Of a stretch of DNA of 64,000 bases, positions 41,197-51,835 are shown in pieces (within the stretch, counting starts at the first letter, position 1; each line of letters opens with the position of its first letter). The translations under genes and the position numbers were made by a program. The DNA is from Okapia johnstoni (Eukaryota > Chordata > Mammalia > Artiodactyla > Giraffidae), in assembly GCA_024291935.2 (NCBI GenBank), contig JAGTYA010000024.1, positions 9,486,001 to 9,550,000 of the forward strand, read 5' to 3'. The notes beneath the pieces were generated by a model, which worked only from the letters and a program-made list of their open reading frames with translations, did not search any database and was not told where the DNA came from.

Positions 41197-44100
41197 TCAT
41201 TAAGCTTAGTTCAGTTCACTCACTCAGTCGTGTCCGACTCTTTGTGATCCCATGCAGCACGCCAGGCCTCCTTGTCCATCACCAACTCCCGGAGTTTGCT
41301 CAAACTCATGTCCACTGAGTCAGTGATGCCGTCCAACCATCTCATCCTCTGTCGTCCCCTTCTCCTCCCACCTTCATCCTTCCCAGCATCCGGTTCTTTT
41401 CCAATGAGTCAGTTCTTCGCATGAGGTGGCCAAAGTATTGGAGTTTCAGCTTCAACATCAGTCCTTCCAATGAACACCCAGGACTGATCTCCTTTAGGAT
41501 GGACTGGTTGGACCTCCTTGCAGTCCAAGGGACTCTCAAGAGTCTTCCCCAACGCCACAGTTCAAAAGCATCAATTCTTCGGGGCTCAAAAGCAGAGACA
41601 TTATTTTGCCTACAAACGTCCGTCTAGTCAAGGCTATGGTTTTTCCAGTAGTCATGTATGGATGTGAGAGTTAGACTATAAAGAAAGCTGAGCCCCGAAG
41701 AATTGATGCTTTTGAACTGTGGTGTTGGGGAAGACTCTTGAGAGTCCCTTGGACTGCAAGGAGGTCCAACCAGTCCATCCTAAAGGAGATCAGTCCTGAA
41801 TATATATTGGAAGGACTGATGTTGAAGCTGAAACTCCAATACTTTGGTCACCTGATTTGAAGAGCTGACTCATTTGAAAAGACCCTGATGCTGGGAAAGA
41901 TTGAGGGCAGGAGGAGAAGGGGACAACAGAGGGTGAGACGGTTAGATGTCATCACCGACTCAATGAACATGAGTTTGGGTAAACTCCGGGAGTTGGTGAT
42001 GGACAAGGAGGCCTGGGGTGCTACAGTCCATGGGATCGCAAAGAGTCAGACACAACTGGGTGACTGAATTGATTGAACTGAACTAGGTTGATCATAGTTT
42101 TTCTTCCAAGGGACAATTGTCTTTTAATTTCATGGCAGCAGTCACCAACTGCAGTGATTTTGGAGCCCCCAAAATTAAGTCTGTCACTGTTTCCATTGTT
42201 TCCTCATCTATTTGCCATGAAGTGATGGGACCAGATGCCATGATCTTCGTTTGCTGAATGTTGAGTTTTAAGCCAACATTTTCACTCTCCTCTTTCACTT
42301 TCTTCAAGAGGTGCTTTAGTTCTTCACTTTCTGCCACTTTAAGGGTCATGTCATATGCGTATCTGAGGTTATTGATATTTCTCCCGGCAATCTTGATTCC
42401 AGCTTGTGCTTTATCCAGCCCGGCATTTCACATGATGTACTCTGCATATAAGTTAAATAAGCAGGTTGACAATATATAGCCTTGATGTACTCCTTTCCCA
42501 ATTTGGAACCAGTCTGTTGTTTTATGTCCAGTTCTAATTGTTGCTTCCTGACCTGCACACAGATTTCTCGGGAGGCAGGTCAGATGGTCAGGTATTCCCA
42601 CCTCTTGAAGAACTTTCCACAGTTTATTGTGATCCACACAGTCAAAGGCTTTGGCATAGTCAATAAAGCAGAAGTAGATGTTTTTCTGGAACTCTTGCTC
42701 TTTTGATGATCCAACGGATGTTGGCAATTTGTTCTCTGGTCCCTTTGCCTTTTCTAAATCCAGCTTGAACATCTGGAGGTTCTCGGTTCACGTATTGTTG
42801 AAGCCTGGCTTGGAGAATTTTGAGCATTACTTTGCTAGCATGTGAGATGAGTGCAATTGTGCAGTAGTATGAACATTCTTTGGCATTGCCTTTCTTTGGG
42901 ATTGGAGTGAAAGTTGACCTTTTCCAGTCCTGTGACCACTGCTGAGTTTTCCAAATTTGTTGGCATATTGAGTGCAGCACTTTCACAGCATCATCTTTTA
43001 AGATTTGAAATAGCTCAACCGGAATTCCATCACCTCTACTAGCTTTGTTCATAGTGATGTTTCCTAAGGCCCACTTGACTTTGATTCCAGGATGTCTAGC
43101 TCTAGGTGAGTGATCATATCATCAGTATTATCTGGGTCGTGAAGATCTTTTTTGGATAGTTCTTCTGTGTATTCTTACACTTCTTCTTAATATCTTCTCC
43201 TTCTGTTAAGCCCACACAATCTCTGTCCTTTATTGTGCCCCTCTTTGCATCAAATATTCCCTTGGTATCTCTAATTTTTAAAAGAGATCTCTAGTCTTCC
43301 CATTCTACTGTTTTTCTCTATTTCTTTGCACTGATCACTGAGGAAGGCTTTCTTATCTCTCCTTGCTATTCTTTGGAACTCTGCATTGAAATGGGTATAT
43401 CTTTCCTTTTCTCCTTTGCCTTTTGCTTCTCTTCTTTTCTCAGCTATTTGTAAGGTCTCCTCAGACAACCATTTTGCCATTTTGCGTTTCTTTTTCTTGG
43501 GGATGGTCTTGAGCCCTGCCTCCTATACAATATCACGAACCTCCGTCCATAGTTCTTCAGGCACTCTGTCTATCAGATCTAATCCCTTGAATCTATTTCT
43601 AACTTCCATTGTATAATCGTAAGGGATTTGATTTAGATCATACCTGAATGGTTTAGTGGTTTTCCCTACTTTCTTCAATTTAAGTCTGAATTTTGAAATA
43701 AAAAGTTCATGATCTGAGCCACAGTCAGCTCCCAGTCTTGTTTTGGCTGACTGTATAGAGCTTCTCCATCTTTGGCTGTGAAGAATAAAATCAATCTGAT
43801 TTTGGTATTGACCATCTGGTGATGTCCATGTGTAGAGTCTTCTCTTGTGTTGTTGGAAGAAGGTGTTTACTATCTCCAATGCATTCTCTTGGCAAAAGCC
43901 TGTTAGCCTCTGCCCTGCTTCATTTTGTACTCCAAGTCCAAATTTGCCTGTTACTCCAGGTATCTCTTGACTTCCTATTTTTGCATTCCAGTCCCCTGTA
44001 ATGAAAAGGACATCTTTTTTGGGTGTTAGTTCTATAAGGTCTTGTAGGTCTTCATAGAACCATTCAACTTCAGCTTCTTCAGCATTACTGGTCAGGGCAG

Positions 44101-44762
44101 AGACTTAGATTACTGTGATATTGAATGGTTTGCCTTGAAAACGAACAGAGATCATTCTGTCGTTTTGGGGACTGTACCCAAGAACTGCAGTTCGGACTCT
44201 TTTGTTGACCGTGATGGCTACTCTAAGGATTCCTGCCCACAGTAGTAGATATAATGATCATCTGAGTTAAATTCGCCATTCCGGTCCATTTTAGTTCACT
44301 GATTCCTAAAATGTCAATGTTCACTCTTGCCATCTCCTCTTTGACCACTTCCAATTTACCTTGTTTCATGGAGCTAACATTCCAGGTTCCTATGCAATGC
44401 TGTTCTTTATAGCATCAGACTTTACTTCCATCACCAGTCACATCCACAACTGGACATTGTTTTTGCTTTGGTTCTGTCTCTTCATTCTTTCTGGGGTTAT
44501 TTCTCCACTCTTCTCCAGTAGCATATTGGGCACCTACTGACCTGGGGAGTTCATCTTTCAGTGTCCTATCTTTTTGCCTTTTCATACTGTCCGTGGAGTT
44601 CTCAAGGCAAGAATACCGAAGCAGTTTGCCATTCCCTTCTCCAGTGGACCACATTTTGTCAGAACTCTCTACCATCACCCGTCTGTCTTGGGTGGCCCTA
44701 CATGGCATCATTCATAGTTTCATTGAGTTAGACAAGGCTGTGGTCCATGTGGTCATTAAGCT
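41197..44762 (-). mobile_element. BovB LINE, near full length, antisense, 10-bp target-site duplication
   Basis: Exact tcattaagct copies (41197-41206, 44753-44762) bound the element. On the minus strand it runs from a 5' region at 44752 through the endonuclease part ('QIDFIL' and 'GSDHEL' motifs in the 43523-43879 frame) and the reverse transcriptase (motif A 'FIDYAKAFDCVDH' and motif B-like 'KGVHQGYILS' in 42428-42772). Motif C reads YAYD instead of YADD at about 42345-42360, so a catalytic aspartate is lost. Stops and frame breaks split it into at least five frames. The 3' end is at 41207. An inverted BovB segment (41588-42085) lies inside. Confidence 0.93.
41588..42085 (+). mobile_element. 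Inverted BovB 3' segment inside the antisense BovB
   Basis: From 'aaaagcagagacattatttt' to 'tgattgaactgaact' this segment is sense, while both sides are antisense BovB. The left side stops at 'ttcttcggggctc' (41587). The right side resumes at 'aggttgatcatagtttttct' (about 42085), leaving about 120-135 consensus bases absent in antisense. The 3' ends form inverted arms (41207-41587 against about 41695-42085) with a loop of about 105 bases. A secondary insertion with target deletion or a fold-back event could explain it. No separate target-site duplication is clear. Confidence 0.88.
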
Positions 44763-45130
44763 AAAACAGACATATTGTCAGGACTGTGTTCCTTTTAGAG
44801 ATTCTAGGAAATAATCTAGTTCTATGTCTTTCCAAACGTCTAGGGGCTTGCTTCATGATCCTTTTCTCTATCTTTAAAGCCCACAGTGTAGCATCTTAAA
44901 GTCTCTCTCCGATTCTGAGGCTTCTTTCTCCCACTTATAAGGACTTTCTGAGTACATTAGGCCCACCCATATAATTTAGGATAATAGTCCATCTCAAGGT
45001 CAGCTGATTAACAACTGAATTCCATCTCCAATCCTAATTCCCCCTTGCCATGTAACCTAAAATATTCATAGGTTCTGGAGATTAAGATGTAGACATCTCT
45101 CGGTGGTGGTGGTAAATCATTCTGCTATTA

Positions 45131-45480
45131 TATTAGATAATGCACATTGTTTTCTAAAGTGTTTGCCTATTTATATTTCCACTGGTATAGGCCCAGAGCT
45201 TCCCAGGTGGCGCTAGTGGTAAAGAACTCGCCTGCCAGTTCAGGTTCGATCCCTGGGCCAGGAAGATCCCCTGGAGGAGGCCATGGCAACCCACTCCAGT
45301 ATTCTTGCCTGGAGAATCCCATGGACAGAGGAGTCTGGGGGCTACAGTCCAAAGTGTTGCAAAGAGTTGGACACGAGTGACTCAGCACAGCATAGCGTAG
45401 GCCCACTCCCTTTGTTTCTATAAGAACCACTCTTTGCATTTTATTTGCTACATTTTTAATTTTATTACTTTGAAATAATT
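45131..45480 (-). repeat. Old L1-like fragment, antisense, with a Bov-tA inside
   Basis: 'aatgcacattgttttctaaa' and 'gcctatttatatttccactg' resemble antisense L1 text. Beyond the SINE come 'cactctttgcattttatttg' and 'aattttattactttgaaata'. Confidence 0.5.
45188..45405 (+). mobile_element. Bov-tA SINE, sense, 8-bp target-site duplication
   Basis: 'gagcttcccaggtggcgcta', 'caggttcgatccctgggcca', 'gaatcccatggacagaggag', 'agttggacacgagtgactca'. taggccca occurs at 45188-45195 and 45398-45405. An internal deletion in the tRNA-like part removes the usual 'tgcaggagacata' text. Confidence 0.94.
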
Positions 45481-45705
45481 TGAAATTCACAGGCAATTGC
45501 AGAGATGGTACAAAAGTGTACTTGTACTTGACTTTTTCGTTCTCTTTTTTCTGTCTTCCTTCCTCCCGTCCTCTCTTTTTCTCTTTCTTGTTTTGTCCTA
45601 TGACATTTTACGACACGGATAGATTTGAGCAACCATCACCAATCGGTATAAAGACCTCTTTTAAACCCTAACGTGGTACAGATATTCGAGATCATCGTGA
45701 GAAGG
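45460..45705. repeat. Old repeat, family uncertain
   Basis: 'aatttgaaattcacaggcaa', 'gagatggtacaaaagtgtac' and 'caaccatcaccaatcggtat' resemble L1-associated text of the 'acagaaaagttgcaaaaata' type. A pyrimidine-rich run lies at 45535-45600. Confidence 0.35.
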
Positions 45706-45879
45706 CTGGCCCTGGAGGCCTCGTGTGGGTAAGAAGAATGGCTCAGAGCCAGGGAATGTTCTGGGGTGAGGCCCTGAGGGTGGTAAAGAGAGGGTCATCG
45801 CACTTGAGATGCTGATCTTTTAGGAGGCAGCTCTGCCCCCAGGGGTCCTGGTGAGGATCACCTTGACCAAGTCCTTCCC

Positions 45880-46140
45880 AGCGCACCTGAGCACACAGGC
45901 AGCAGAGAGAGCGACGACTTTAACTCTTCCAGATTAATCCTGCTAAGTTGCAACAATATTGATATGCTATTATTTTCCATCTTTATTCATCCCCCGGCGA
46001 AGAAAGAATGACTCCCCCCAGGCCATTCATAATTGAAAAATGCTTTTAAGGCCTTTATGAGTTGAATACTAAATTTCGCGAGGTGCCTGCTTTATTGGGT
46101 CTCCAGTCACCGATGATACATTTGCTCCCTAATGTTCTTT
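45880..46140. promoter_or_regulatory. Candidate conserved noncoding element (possible enhancer)
   Basis: Seen: a repeat-free AT-rich block in contrast with both sides, with 'tccagattaatcctgctaag' (TAATCC, an OTX/PITX-type core), 'caacaatattgatatgctat' (SOX-like ACAAT), 'ggccattcataattgaaaaa' and 'ggcctttatgagttg' (HOX/CDX-like TTTATGA). Known: dense homeodomain and SOX motifs are common in developmental enhancers. Inferred: role and conservation. No coding frame crosses it. Confidence 0.42.
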
Positions 46141-46319
46141 AAGGAAAGGCGCTCAAGTAGCCTGATGGATGGGACCGATCAAGATCAATGCTCATTAGTG
46201 ACTCTGGTGGCCAGGTGGGCCAGGGCTGCTCACTTGGGTAGCTGGACCGGGCAGGGGACGGACTCTCAGCAAGAGACGAGAGCAAGGACTCTTGGCTGCC
46301 ACTTGCAGCCAAGGACTGT

Positions 46320-46880
46320 GACTCATTGTTCATTCATTCATGTATTCATTAATTCACTCAATAAATTCTTACTTTGCCCACTGCTGGATACAGAAATGGA
46401 TCAGACCCACCCCTGTCCTCAAGGAGCTCTCAGTGAAAGTCACTCAGTTGTGTCTGACTCTTTATGACCCCATGGACTATACAGTCCATGGAATTCTCTA
46501 GGCCAGAATACTGGAGTGGATTGCTATGCCCTTCTCCAGGGGATCTTCCCAACCCAGGGATCGAACCCAGGTCTCCCGCATTGCGGGCAGATTCTTTACC
46601 AGATGAGCCACAAGGGAAGTCCACAAGGGGAGCTCTCAGGACACATACAAAAATAAGGGCAACAGAGTGAGTGGGGTGAGTCTGATGCTAGGAGTGTATT
46701 GGGGCCTGGGAAGCAAGAGAGTGAGGTTAGTTTTCCATGGGGGACTGGCAGGCAGGGCAAGCTTGATATCAGAAGTGACATTTTAATGGTGTGTAATGAA
46801 TGTCTGGGGTTTGAACAAAGGTGATTGCCAGGGTGGGAAGGGTGTTCCCTGCACAGACACCGGGCCAGGCAAAGGCATGG
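46320..46880 (-). repeat. L2 LINE 3' end, antisense, split by Bov-A
   Basis: 'cattcattcatgtattcatt', 'actcaataaattcttacttt', 'cactgctggatacagaaatg' and 'acccctgtcctcaaggagct' lead to the SINE. Beyond it, 'ttttaatggtgtgtaatgaa' and 'tgttccctgcacagacaccg' continue in diverged form. Confidence 0.72.
46423..46639 (-). mobile_element. Bov-A SINE, antisense, 11-bp target-site duplication
   Basis: 'gaaagtcactcagttgtgtc', 'tatacagtccatggaattct', 'gaatactggagtggattgct', 'agatgagccacaagggaagt'. ggagctctcag occurs at 46423-46433 and 46629-46639. The target is L2. Confidence 0.94.
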
Positions 46881-47046
46881 AGGTGTGACCCATGGAGTAG
46901 GAAACGGAGCCACTTGACTTCTTAGATAAGTCAACATGGTGGCTTCAGGAAGTAGTCAAAGCTGCAACTCTGCTAATCCAGGTCAGAGACTCCTGGAGCT
47001 GAACACTGAGACAGAAGAAGAAGGTTCCTCAAAAAAGCATGTCTTG

Positions 47047-47195
47047 GGAGTTTCCTGGCAGCCCAGTGGTTAAGACACCATGCTTCCACATGGGACATGG
47101 GTTCGATCCCTGGTTGGGGAGCTAAGATCCTGCATGCAAGGTGGAGTGGTCAAAAAAAAAGAAAAACAGAAAAAAAAAAACCCAACAACTACCAA
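47047..47195 (+). mobile_element. CHR-1-type tRNA SINE, sense
   Basis: 'gggagtttcctggcagccca', B-box-like 'gggttcgatccctggttggg', 'gctaagatcctgcatgcaag', then a long A-rich tail (47152-47182). Confidence 0.86.
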
Positions 47196-47239
47196 AAGAC
47201 CTGTCTTAACCCCTGGTGATTTGAAAACCATCAGGCAAC

Positions 47240-49256
47240 CATCCCTTACGATTATACAGTGGAAGTGAGAAATAGACTCAAGGGATTCGATCTGATAGAC
47301 AGAGTGCATGAAGAACTATGGACGGAGGTCCGTGACATTGTACAGGAGGCAGGGATCAAGACCATCCCCAAGAAAAAGAAATGCAAAAAGGCAAAAAGTT
47401 TGTCAAAGGAGGCCTTATAAATAGCTGAGAAAAGAAGAGAAGCAAAAGGCAAAGGAGAAAAGGAAAGATATTCCCATTTGAATGCAGAGTTCCAAAGAAT
47501 AGCAAGGAGAGATGAGAAAGCCTTCCTCAGTGATCAGTGCAAAGAAATAGAGGAAAACAATAGAATGGGAAGACTAGAGATCTCTTCAAGAAAATTAGAG
47601 ATACCAAGGGGACATTTCATGCAAAGATGGGCTCAATAAAGGACAGAGATGGTATGGACTTAATAGAAGCAGAAGATATTAAGAAGAGATGGCAAGAATA
47701 CACAGAAGAACTATCCAAAAAAGATCTTCATGACCCAGATAATCACAATAGTATGATTGCTCACCTAGAGCCAGATATCCTGGAATGCAAAGTCAAGTGG
47801 GCCTTAGAAAGCATCACTACAAACAAAGCTAGTGGAGGTGATGGAATTCCAGTGGAGCTATTTCAAATCCTAAATGATGATGCTGTGAAAGTGCTGCACT
47901 CAATATGCCAACAAATTTGGAAAACTCAGCAGTGGCCACAGGACTGGAAAAGGTCAGTTTTCATTCCAATCTCAAAGAAAGGCAATGCCAAAAGAATGTT
48001 CAAACTACCACACAATTGCACTCATCTTACACGCTAGTAAAGTAATGCTCAAAATTCTCCAAGCCAGGCTTCAATAGTACATGAATTGAGAACTTCCAGA
48101 TGTTCAAGCTGGATTTAGTAAAGGCAGAGGAACCAGAGATCAAATTGCCAACATCCGTTGGATCATTGAAAAAGCGTGAGAGTTCCAGGAAAACATCTAC
48201 TTCTGCTTTATTGACTATGCCAAAGCCTTTGACTGTGTGGATCACAACAAACTGTGGAAAATTCTTCAAGAGATGGGAATACCAGACCACCTCACCTGCT
48301 TCCTGAGAAATTTGTATCAGGTCAGGAAGCAACAGTTAGAACTGGACATGAAACAACAGACTGGTTCCAAATCAGGAAAGGAGTACATCAAGGCTGTATA
48401 TTGTCACCCTGCTTATTTAACTTATATGCAGAGTACATCATGAGAAACGCTGGGCTGGATGAAGCACAAGCTGGAATCAAGATTGCTGGGAGAAATATCA
48501 AATCACCTCAGATATGCAGATGACACCACCCTTATGGCAGAAAGTGAAAAAGAACTAAAGAGGCTCTTGATGAAAGTGAAAGAGGAGAGTGAAAAAGTTG
48601 GCTTAAAACTCAACATTCAGAAAACCAAGATCATGGCATCTGGTCCCATCACTTCATGGGAAATAGATGGGGAAACAGTGAGACACTTCATTTTCTGGGG
48701 TTCCAAAACCACTGCAGATGGGGACAGCAGCCATGAAATTAAAAGATGCTTGCTCCTTGGAAGAAGAGCTATGACCAACCTAGACAGCATATTAAAAAGT
48801 AGAGATATTACTTTGCCTACAAAGGTCCATTTCATCGAAGCTATGGTTTTCCCAGTAGTCATGTATGGGTGTGAGAGTTGGACTATAAAGAAAGATGAGC
48901 ACCGAAGAATTTATGCTTTTGAACTGTGGTGTTGGAGAAGACTGTTGAAAGCCCCTTGGACAGCAAGGAGATCAAATCAGTCCATCCTAAAGGAAATCAG
49001 TCATGAATATTCATTCAAAGGACTGATGCTACAGCTGAAGCTCCAATACTTTGGCTACCTGATGTGAAGAACTGATTCACTGGGAAAGACCCTGATGCTG
49101 GGAAAGATTGAAGGCAGGAGAAGGGGACAACAGAAGATGAGATGGTTGGATGGCATCACTGACTTGATGGACATGAGTTTGAGCAATCTCCGGGAGTTGG
49201 TGATGGACAGGGAAGCCTGGTGTGATGCAGTCCATGGGGTTGCAAAAAGTTGGGGT
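47240..49256 (+). mobile_element. BovB LINE, 2 kb, sense, defective ORF2
   Basis: 5'-truncated. It starts at 'cccttacgattatacagtgg', between endonuclease and RT, and ends near 'gttgcaaaaagttgg', short of the usual 3' terminus. Motif A 'FIDYAKAFDCVDH' (about 48205-48245) and motif C 'LRYADDTTL' (about 48507-48533) are intact at residue level. Relative to the consensus frame, stops lie at 47418-47420, 48075-48077 and 48087-48089. A one-base loss near 48317 ('ttgtatcaggtcagg') shifts the frame between motifs A and C. The longest remaining frame is 202 codons (48459-49067). It is dead as an enzyme. Confidence 0.93.
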
Positions 49257-49309
49257 GGTAGCCCAAGCATCACTCTATCAGAGAGGAGCCCCGAATGAAA
49301 GATATCCCC

Positions 49310-49452
49310 CCAACCATCTCATCCCCTTTAAGGCACTTCCCTCTCTGAAATCACCTTGTTTATATATCTAATTTGTGTGTTATCCCTCTGCCTGCCCCAC
49401 ACTGCAGACATCTAATTTATTATTAAATAAATGAGTGAATGTGTGAGTAGAT
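49310..49452 (+). repeat. L2 LINE 3' end, sense
   Basis: 'ggcacttccctctctgaaat', 'tgtgttatccctctgcctgc' and 'aataaatgagtgaatgtgtg' match an L2 3' end. Confidence 0.6.
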
Positions 49453-49494
49453 AAATAAACAAATGTAGGAATGCTGACCTGCCTTACTCTGCAC

Positions 49495-49645
49495 TTTGAA
49501 GGGCCTCTGTGAGTTACTGTTTAGAGACAAAGCTGAGCAAGGTTTAGATCCCTGCTCTGCCGCTTACTAGTTGAAGATAGTAAACAAGAGACCTCACAGC
49601 TCTGGGCCTATGTTTTCTCATCTAGAAAGTGGACTGATGACAACA
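49495..49645 (+). repeat. MIR relic, sense
   Basis: 'tttagatccctgctctgccg', 'cttactagttgaagatagta', 'gtgga'-type core with 'ttttctcatctagaaagtgg'. Confidence 0.65.
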
Positions 49646-49879
49646 TTCTCCAGGGTGTCTGAGCAGAGTAAACAGGAGTGCACAGCCGAGCATCTCACAC
49701 CATACGAACTCCCTGCAAGGTAGCTGATGTATCTCTGGGCCAAAGATTTCCTCCGGGTGAGTGGGGCTGGGGTCACGGCTGGCTGGATGTGACTGAGCTC
49801 TGGACCTCAGTTCCTCCGTCTGAGATGTGAGCTGACTCATTTTCTATGAAGATATAGGAGAAAGTGTTTGGGGAAATGC
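49646..49879. other. Unique or eroded MIR sequence
   Basis: 'ctggacctcagttcctccgt' (49800-49819) may be another MIR core. Nothing else recognised. Confidence 0.3.
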
Positions 49880-50020
49880 TTCACACTTTGGGGAATCAGA
49901 TAGGCCTGGGTTTGTACCACAGCTTGAAGAATCACCAGCTGTGTGATCTTGGCAAAGAACTTAACCTCGTGGAAGCTGGGTCCCCATCCAGAAATGGGGC
50001 CACCATTGAGGATGCCAACT
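49880..50020 (+). repeat. MIR relic, sense
   Basis: 'ataggcctgggtttgtacca', 'agctgtgtgatcttggcaaa', 'gaacttaacctcgtggaagc'. Confidence 0.75.
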
Positions 50021-50064
50021 TGGGGTCCTGTCCTTGGGATGCTCACAAAAGATGCTGAGTGCAG

Positions 50065-50230
50065 ACAGGCAATGAAGGAAGAATTGGAGCCCAGTGAGAA
50101 GAATACATTCATACAGGAAGTCCAGGGAACCAGCAGAGGGCCTCTAACCCAGACTTAGAGACAGCTTCCTGGCGGAACTGACATTGAAGCTAAGACCAGG
50201 AAGAATAGCACATACAAAGGTCCAGTGGTG
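50065..50230 (-). repeat. L2-like relic, antisense
   Basis: 'agacagcttcctggcggaac', 'tgacattgaagctaagacca', 'cacatacaaaggtccagtgg'. Confidence 0.6.
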
Positions 50231-50397
50231 AGCAAAAGCTTGTTCTCCACAGCCCCCCTCTTACTGGCTTTAAAGACACCCCTCCCTTCAGTGGCCCTCT
50301 CCCCTTTCTATGAAAGGCTATTTAGAAACCAGGATTCTTAAATGTCCCAGCATAATATGGAGCCTGTGGATCTCTGAACTCAAGCAATCAGCCATCA

Positions 50398-50735
50398 GCA
50401 TCTGTATTAGTTAGCTCAGGCTGCTAGAACAAAATATCACAGACATTGATCTCCCAGAGTTCTGGAAAGTCCGAGACCAAGGTGGCATCTGATTAGATGC
50501 CTCATGAGGGCCCTCATCCTGGCTTGCAGACAGCTACGTTCTCATGGAGTCCTTACATGGTGGAGAGAGGAAAGATTGAGTGATCTCTCTCTTCTTCTTA
50601 TAAAACCACCAATCCCACCATCAGGGCCCCACCTTCCTGCCCCCACCTAAGTCTAATTACCACCCCCACCAAGGCTCCAATATATGAAGTTGTGGGGACA
50701 TAATTCAATATTCAGCAGCATCTGCCAGTGGCCTG
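50398..50735 (-). mobile_element. MaLR (MST/MLT1-type) LTR, antisense
   Basis: 'tgtattagttagctcaggct', 'gctagaacaaaatatcacag', 'catgagggccctcatcctgg', 'ttcttataaaaccaccaatc', 'ccaatatatgaagttgtggg', the reverse complement of MaLR order. Noncoding. Confidence 0.85.
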
Positions 50736-50784
50736 AGGGCAGAACAGGAGTATATTGGAGCCGGAAAGACCCTCAGTGGTTTTA

Positions 50785-50865
50785 TTCTAGAGGTTCAGCC
50801 TTGTGAGGGCAGGTGCTGTGTCTGTCCGGTGCCCAGAACACTCGTGGTACCCAGTAGGTGCTGGG
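50785..50865 (+). repeat. L2 3'-end fragment, sense
   Basis: 'gtgagggcaggtgctgtgtc' and 'tacccagtaggtgctgggac'. Confidence 0.55.
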
Positions 50866-51454
50866 ACAATAGTCATCAAAGGCAAGGAACCCAGTACACT
50901 TCTGTGAGGGGGAGGAACCCAGGCTGAGCCCGAGCAGAGGAGATGTCTGGTGTCACATTGAAGGCCAGTGGCTGATCCGGGACCAGAACTGACGCTCAGA
51001 CCAAGCTGTCCCAATCTGTCACAGGATGAAGTTTCAGGTGACGGGGAAGTCACCTGACGGGATCAGGTTCCAGGGACAGGAAAGACCCAGAAGGAGTCAA
51101 CACTGCCCTCTCTTCCTTGTATCCATCTTCATCCTTGTATTCAACAACGACTTATTAAATGCCTACTATGTGCCAGGGACCATTCTTGTGGTGGGGAGAC
51201 AGCCGTGAACAAGTATCTGATTTCACAGAGTCTAGGCTAAGTGGGAGGAGGCAGACGAGATTAATAATTAAAATAGATAGGATAGCAGGTGGTGGAAAAT
51301 TCTGTGGAAGGGAAAAAAAATGAGCAAGAGGGGAGAGAGAGAGACAAAGAGAGCAAGAGGCAGGGCATCTTTACAGACAAATGTATCAGAGAAAGCATCT
51401 CTGATAAGGTGACATTTGAGTGAGATCCAAAGGAAGATATGGGGACATTAAAAT

Positions 51455-51835
51455 ATGGCCACACGTTCTCTGATATTCTTCCCTTCAAGAAATACAGCTT
51501 AACTGCCCTCCCCTTGAGTGTGGACTGGACTTGGTGACTCACTTTTTAAATTTGTTATTTATTTATTTTTGGCTGCACTGGGCCTTCACTGCTGCACACG
51601 GCTTTCTCCAGCTGCAGCAAGTGGGGCTACTCTCTAGCTGCGGTGCCCAGTCAAGCTTTCCGATGACTGCAACCCCTGCTGACATTCTAGTTGCAACCTC
51701 CTCTGAGAGCCTGCGCCAGAACCAGCCACTCCTTTATTCTTGATCCACAAAAACTGTGTGATAATAAGTGTTTGTTGTTTTAAGTGACTAAATTTGTGAG
51801 TAATTTGTTATACAGCAATCAATAACAAATATAGA
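51455..51835 (+). mobile_element. MLT1-type MaLR LTR, sense, containing a CHR fragment
   Basis: 'tgatattcttcccttcaaga' and 'gagtgtggactggacttggt' precede the SINE. After it come 'atgactgcaacccctgctga', 'gagagcctgcgccagaacca', 'ataataagtgtttgttgttt' and 'taatttgttatacagcaatc', the usual LTR 3' end. Noncoding. Confidence 0.75.
51543..51650 (-). mobile_element. CHR-2-type SINE fragment, antisense
   Basis: T-rich start 'tttttaaatttgttatttat', then 'ttttggctgcactgggcctt' and 'gggctactctctagctgcgg', ending abruptly at 'tgcccagtc'. It lies inside the MLT1-type LTR. Confidence 0.78.

Larger units (their letters stand above)
41091..45130 (-). repeat. MaLR-type LTR, antisense, split by BovB
   Basis: The left part (41091-41206) reads 'ttccttttgctgctgtaaca', 'cttatagttctggagataga', 'agtccaaaatgagtctcatt'. 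After 3.5 kb of BovB the same LTR resumes at 44763: 'tcaggactgtgttcctttta', 'atctttaaagcccacagtgt', 'cttataaggactttctgagt', 'ggtcagctgattaacaactg', 'ccttgccatgtaacctaaaa', ending 'cattctgctatta'. It is noncoding. Confidence 0.82.

Noticed and set aside
49256..49330. Possible target-site duplication of the 47-49 kb BovB (caaccatc near 47235 and 49311)
   Set aside because: The second copy is about 55 bases beyond the BovB end, and 8 bases can match by chance; not convincing.
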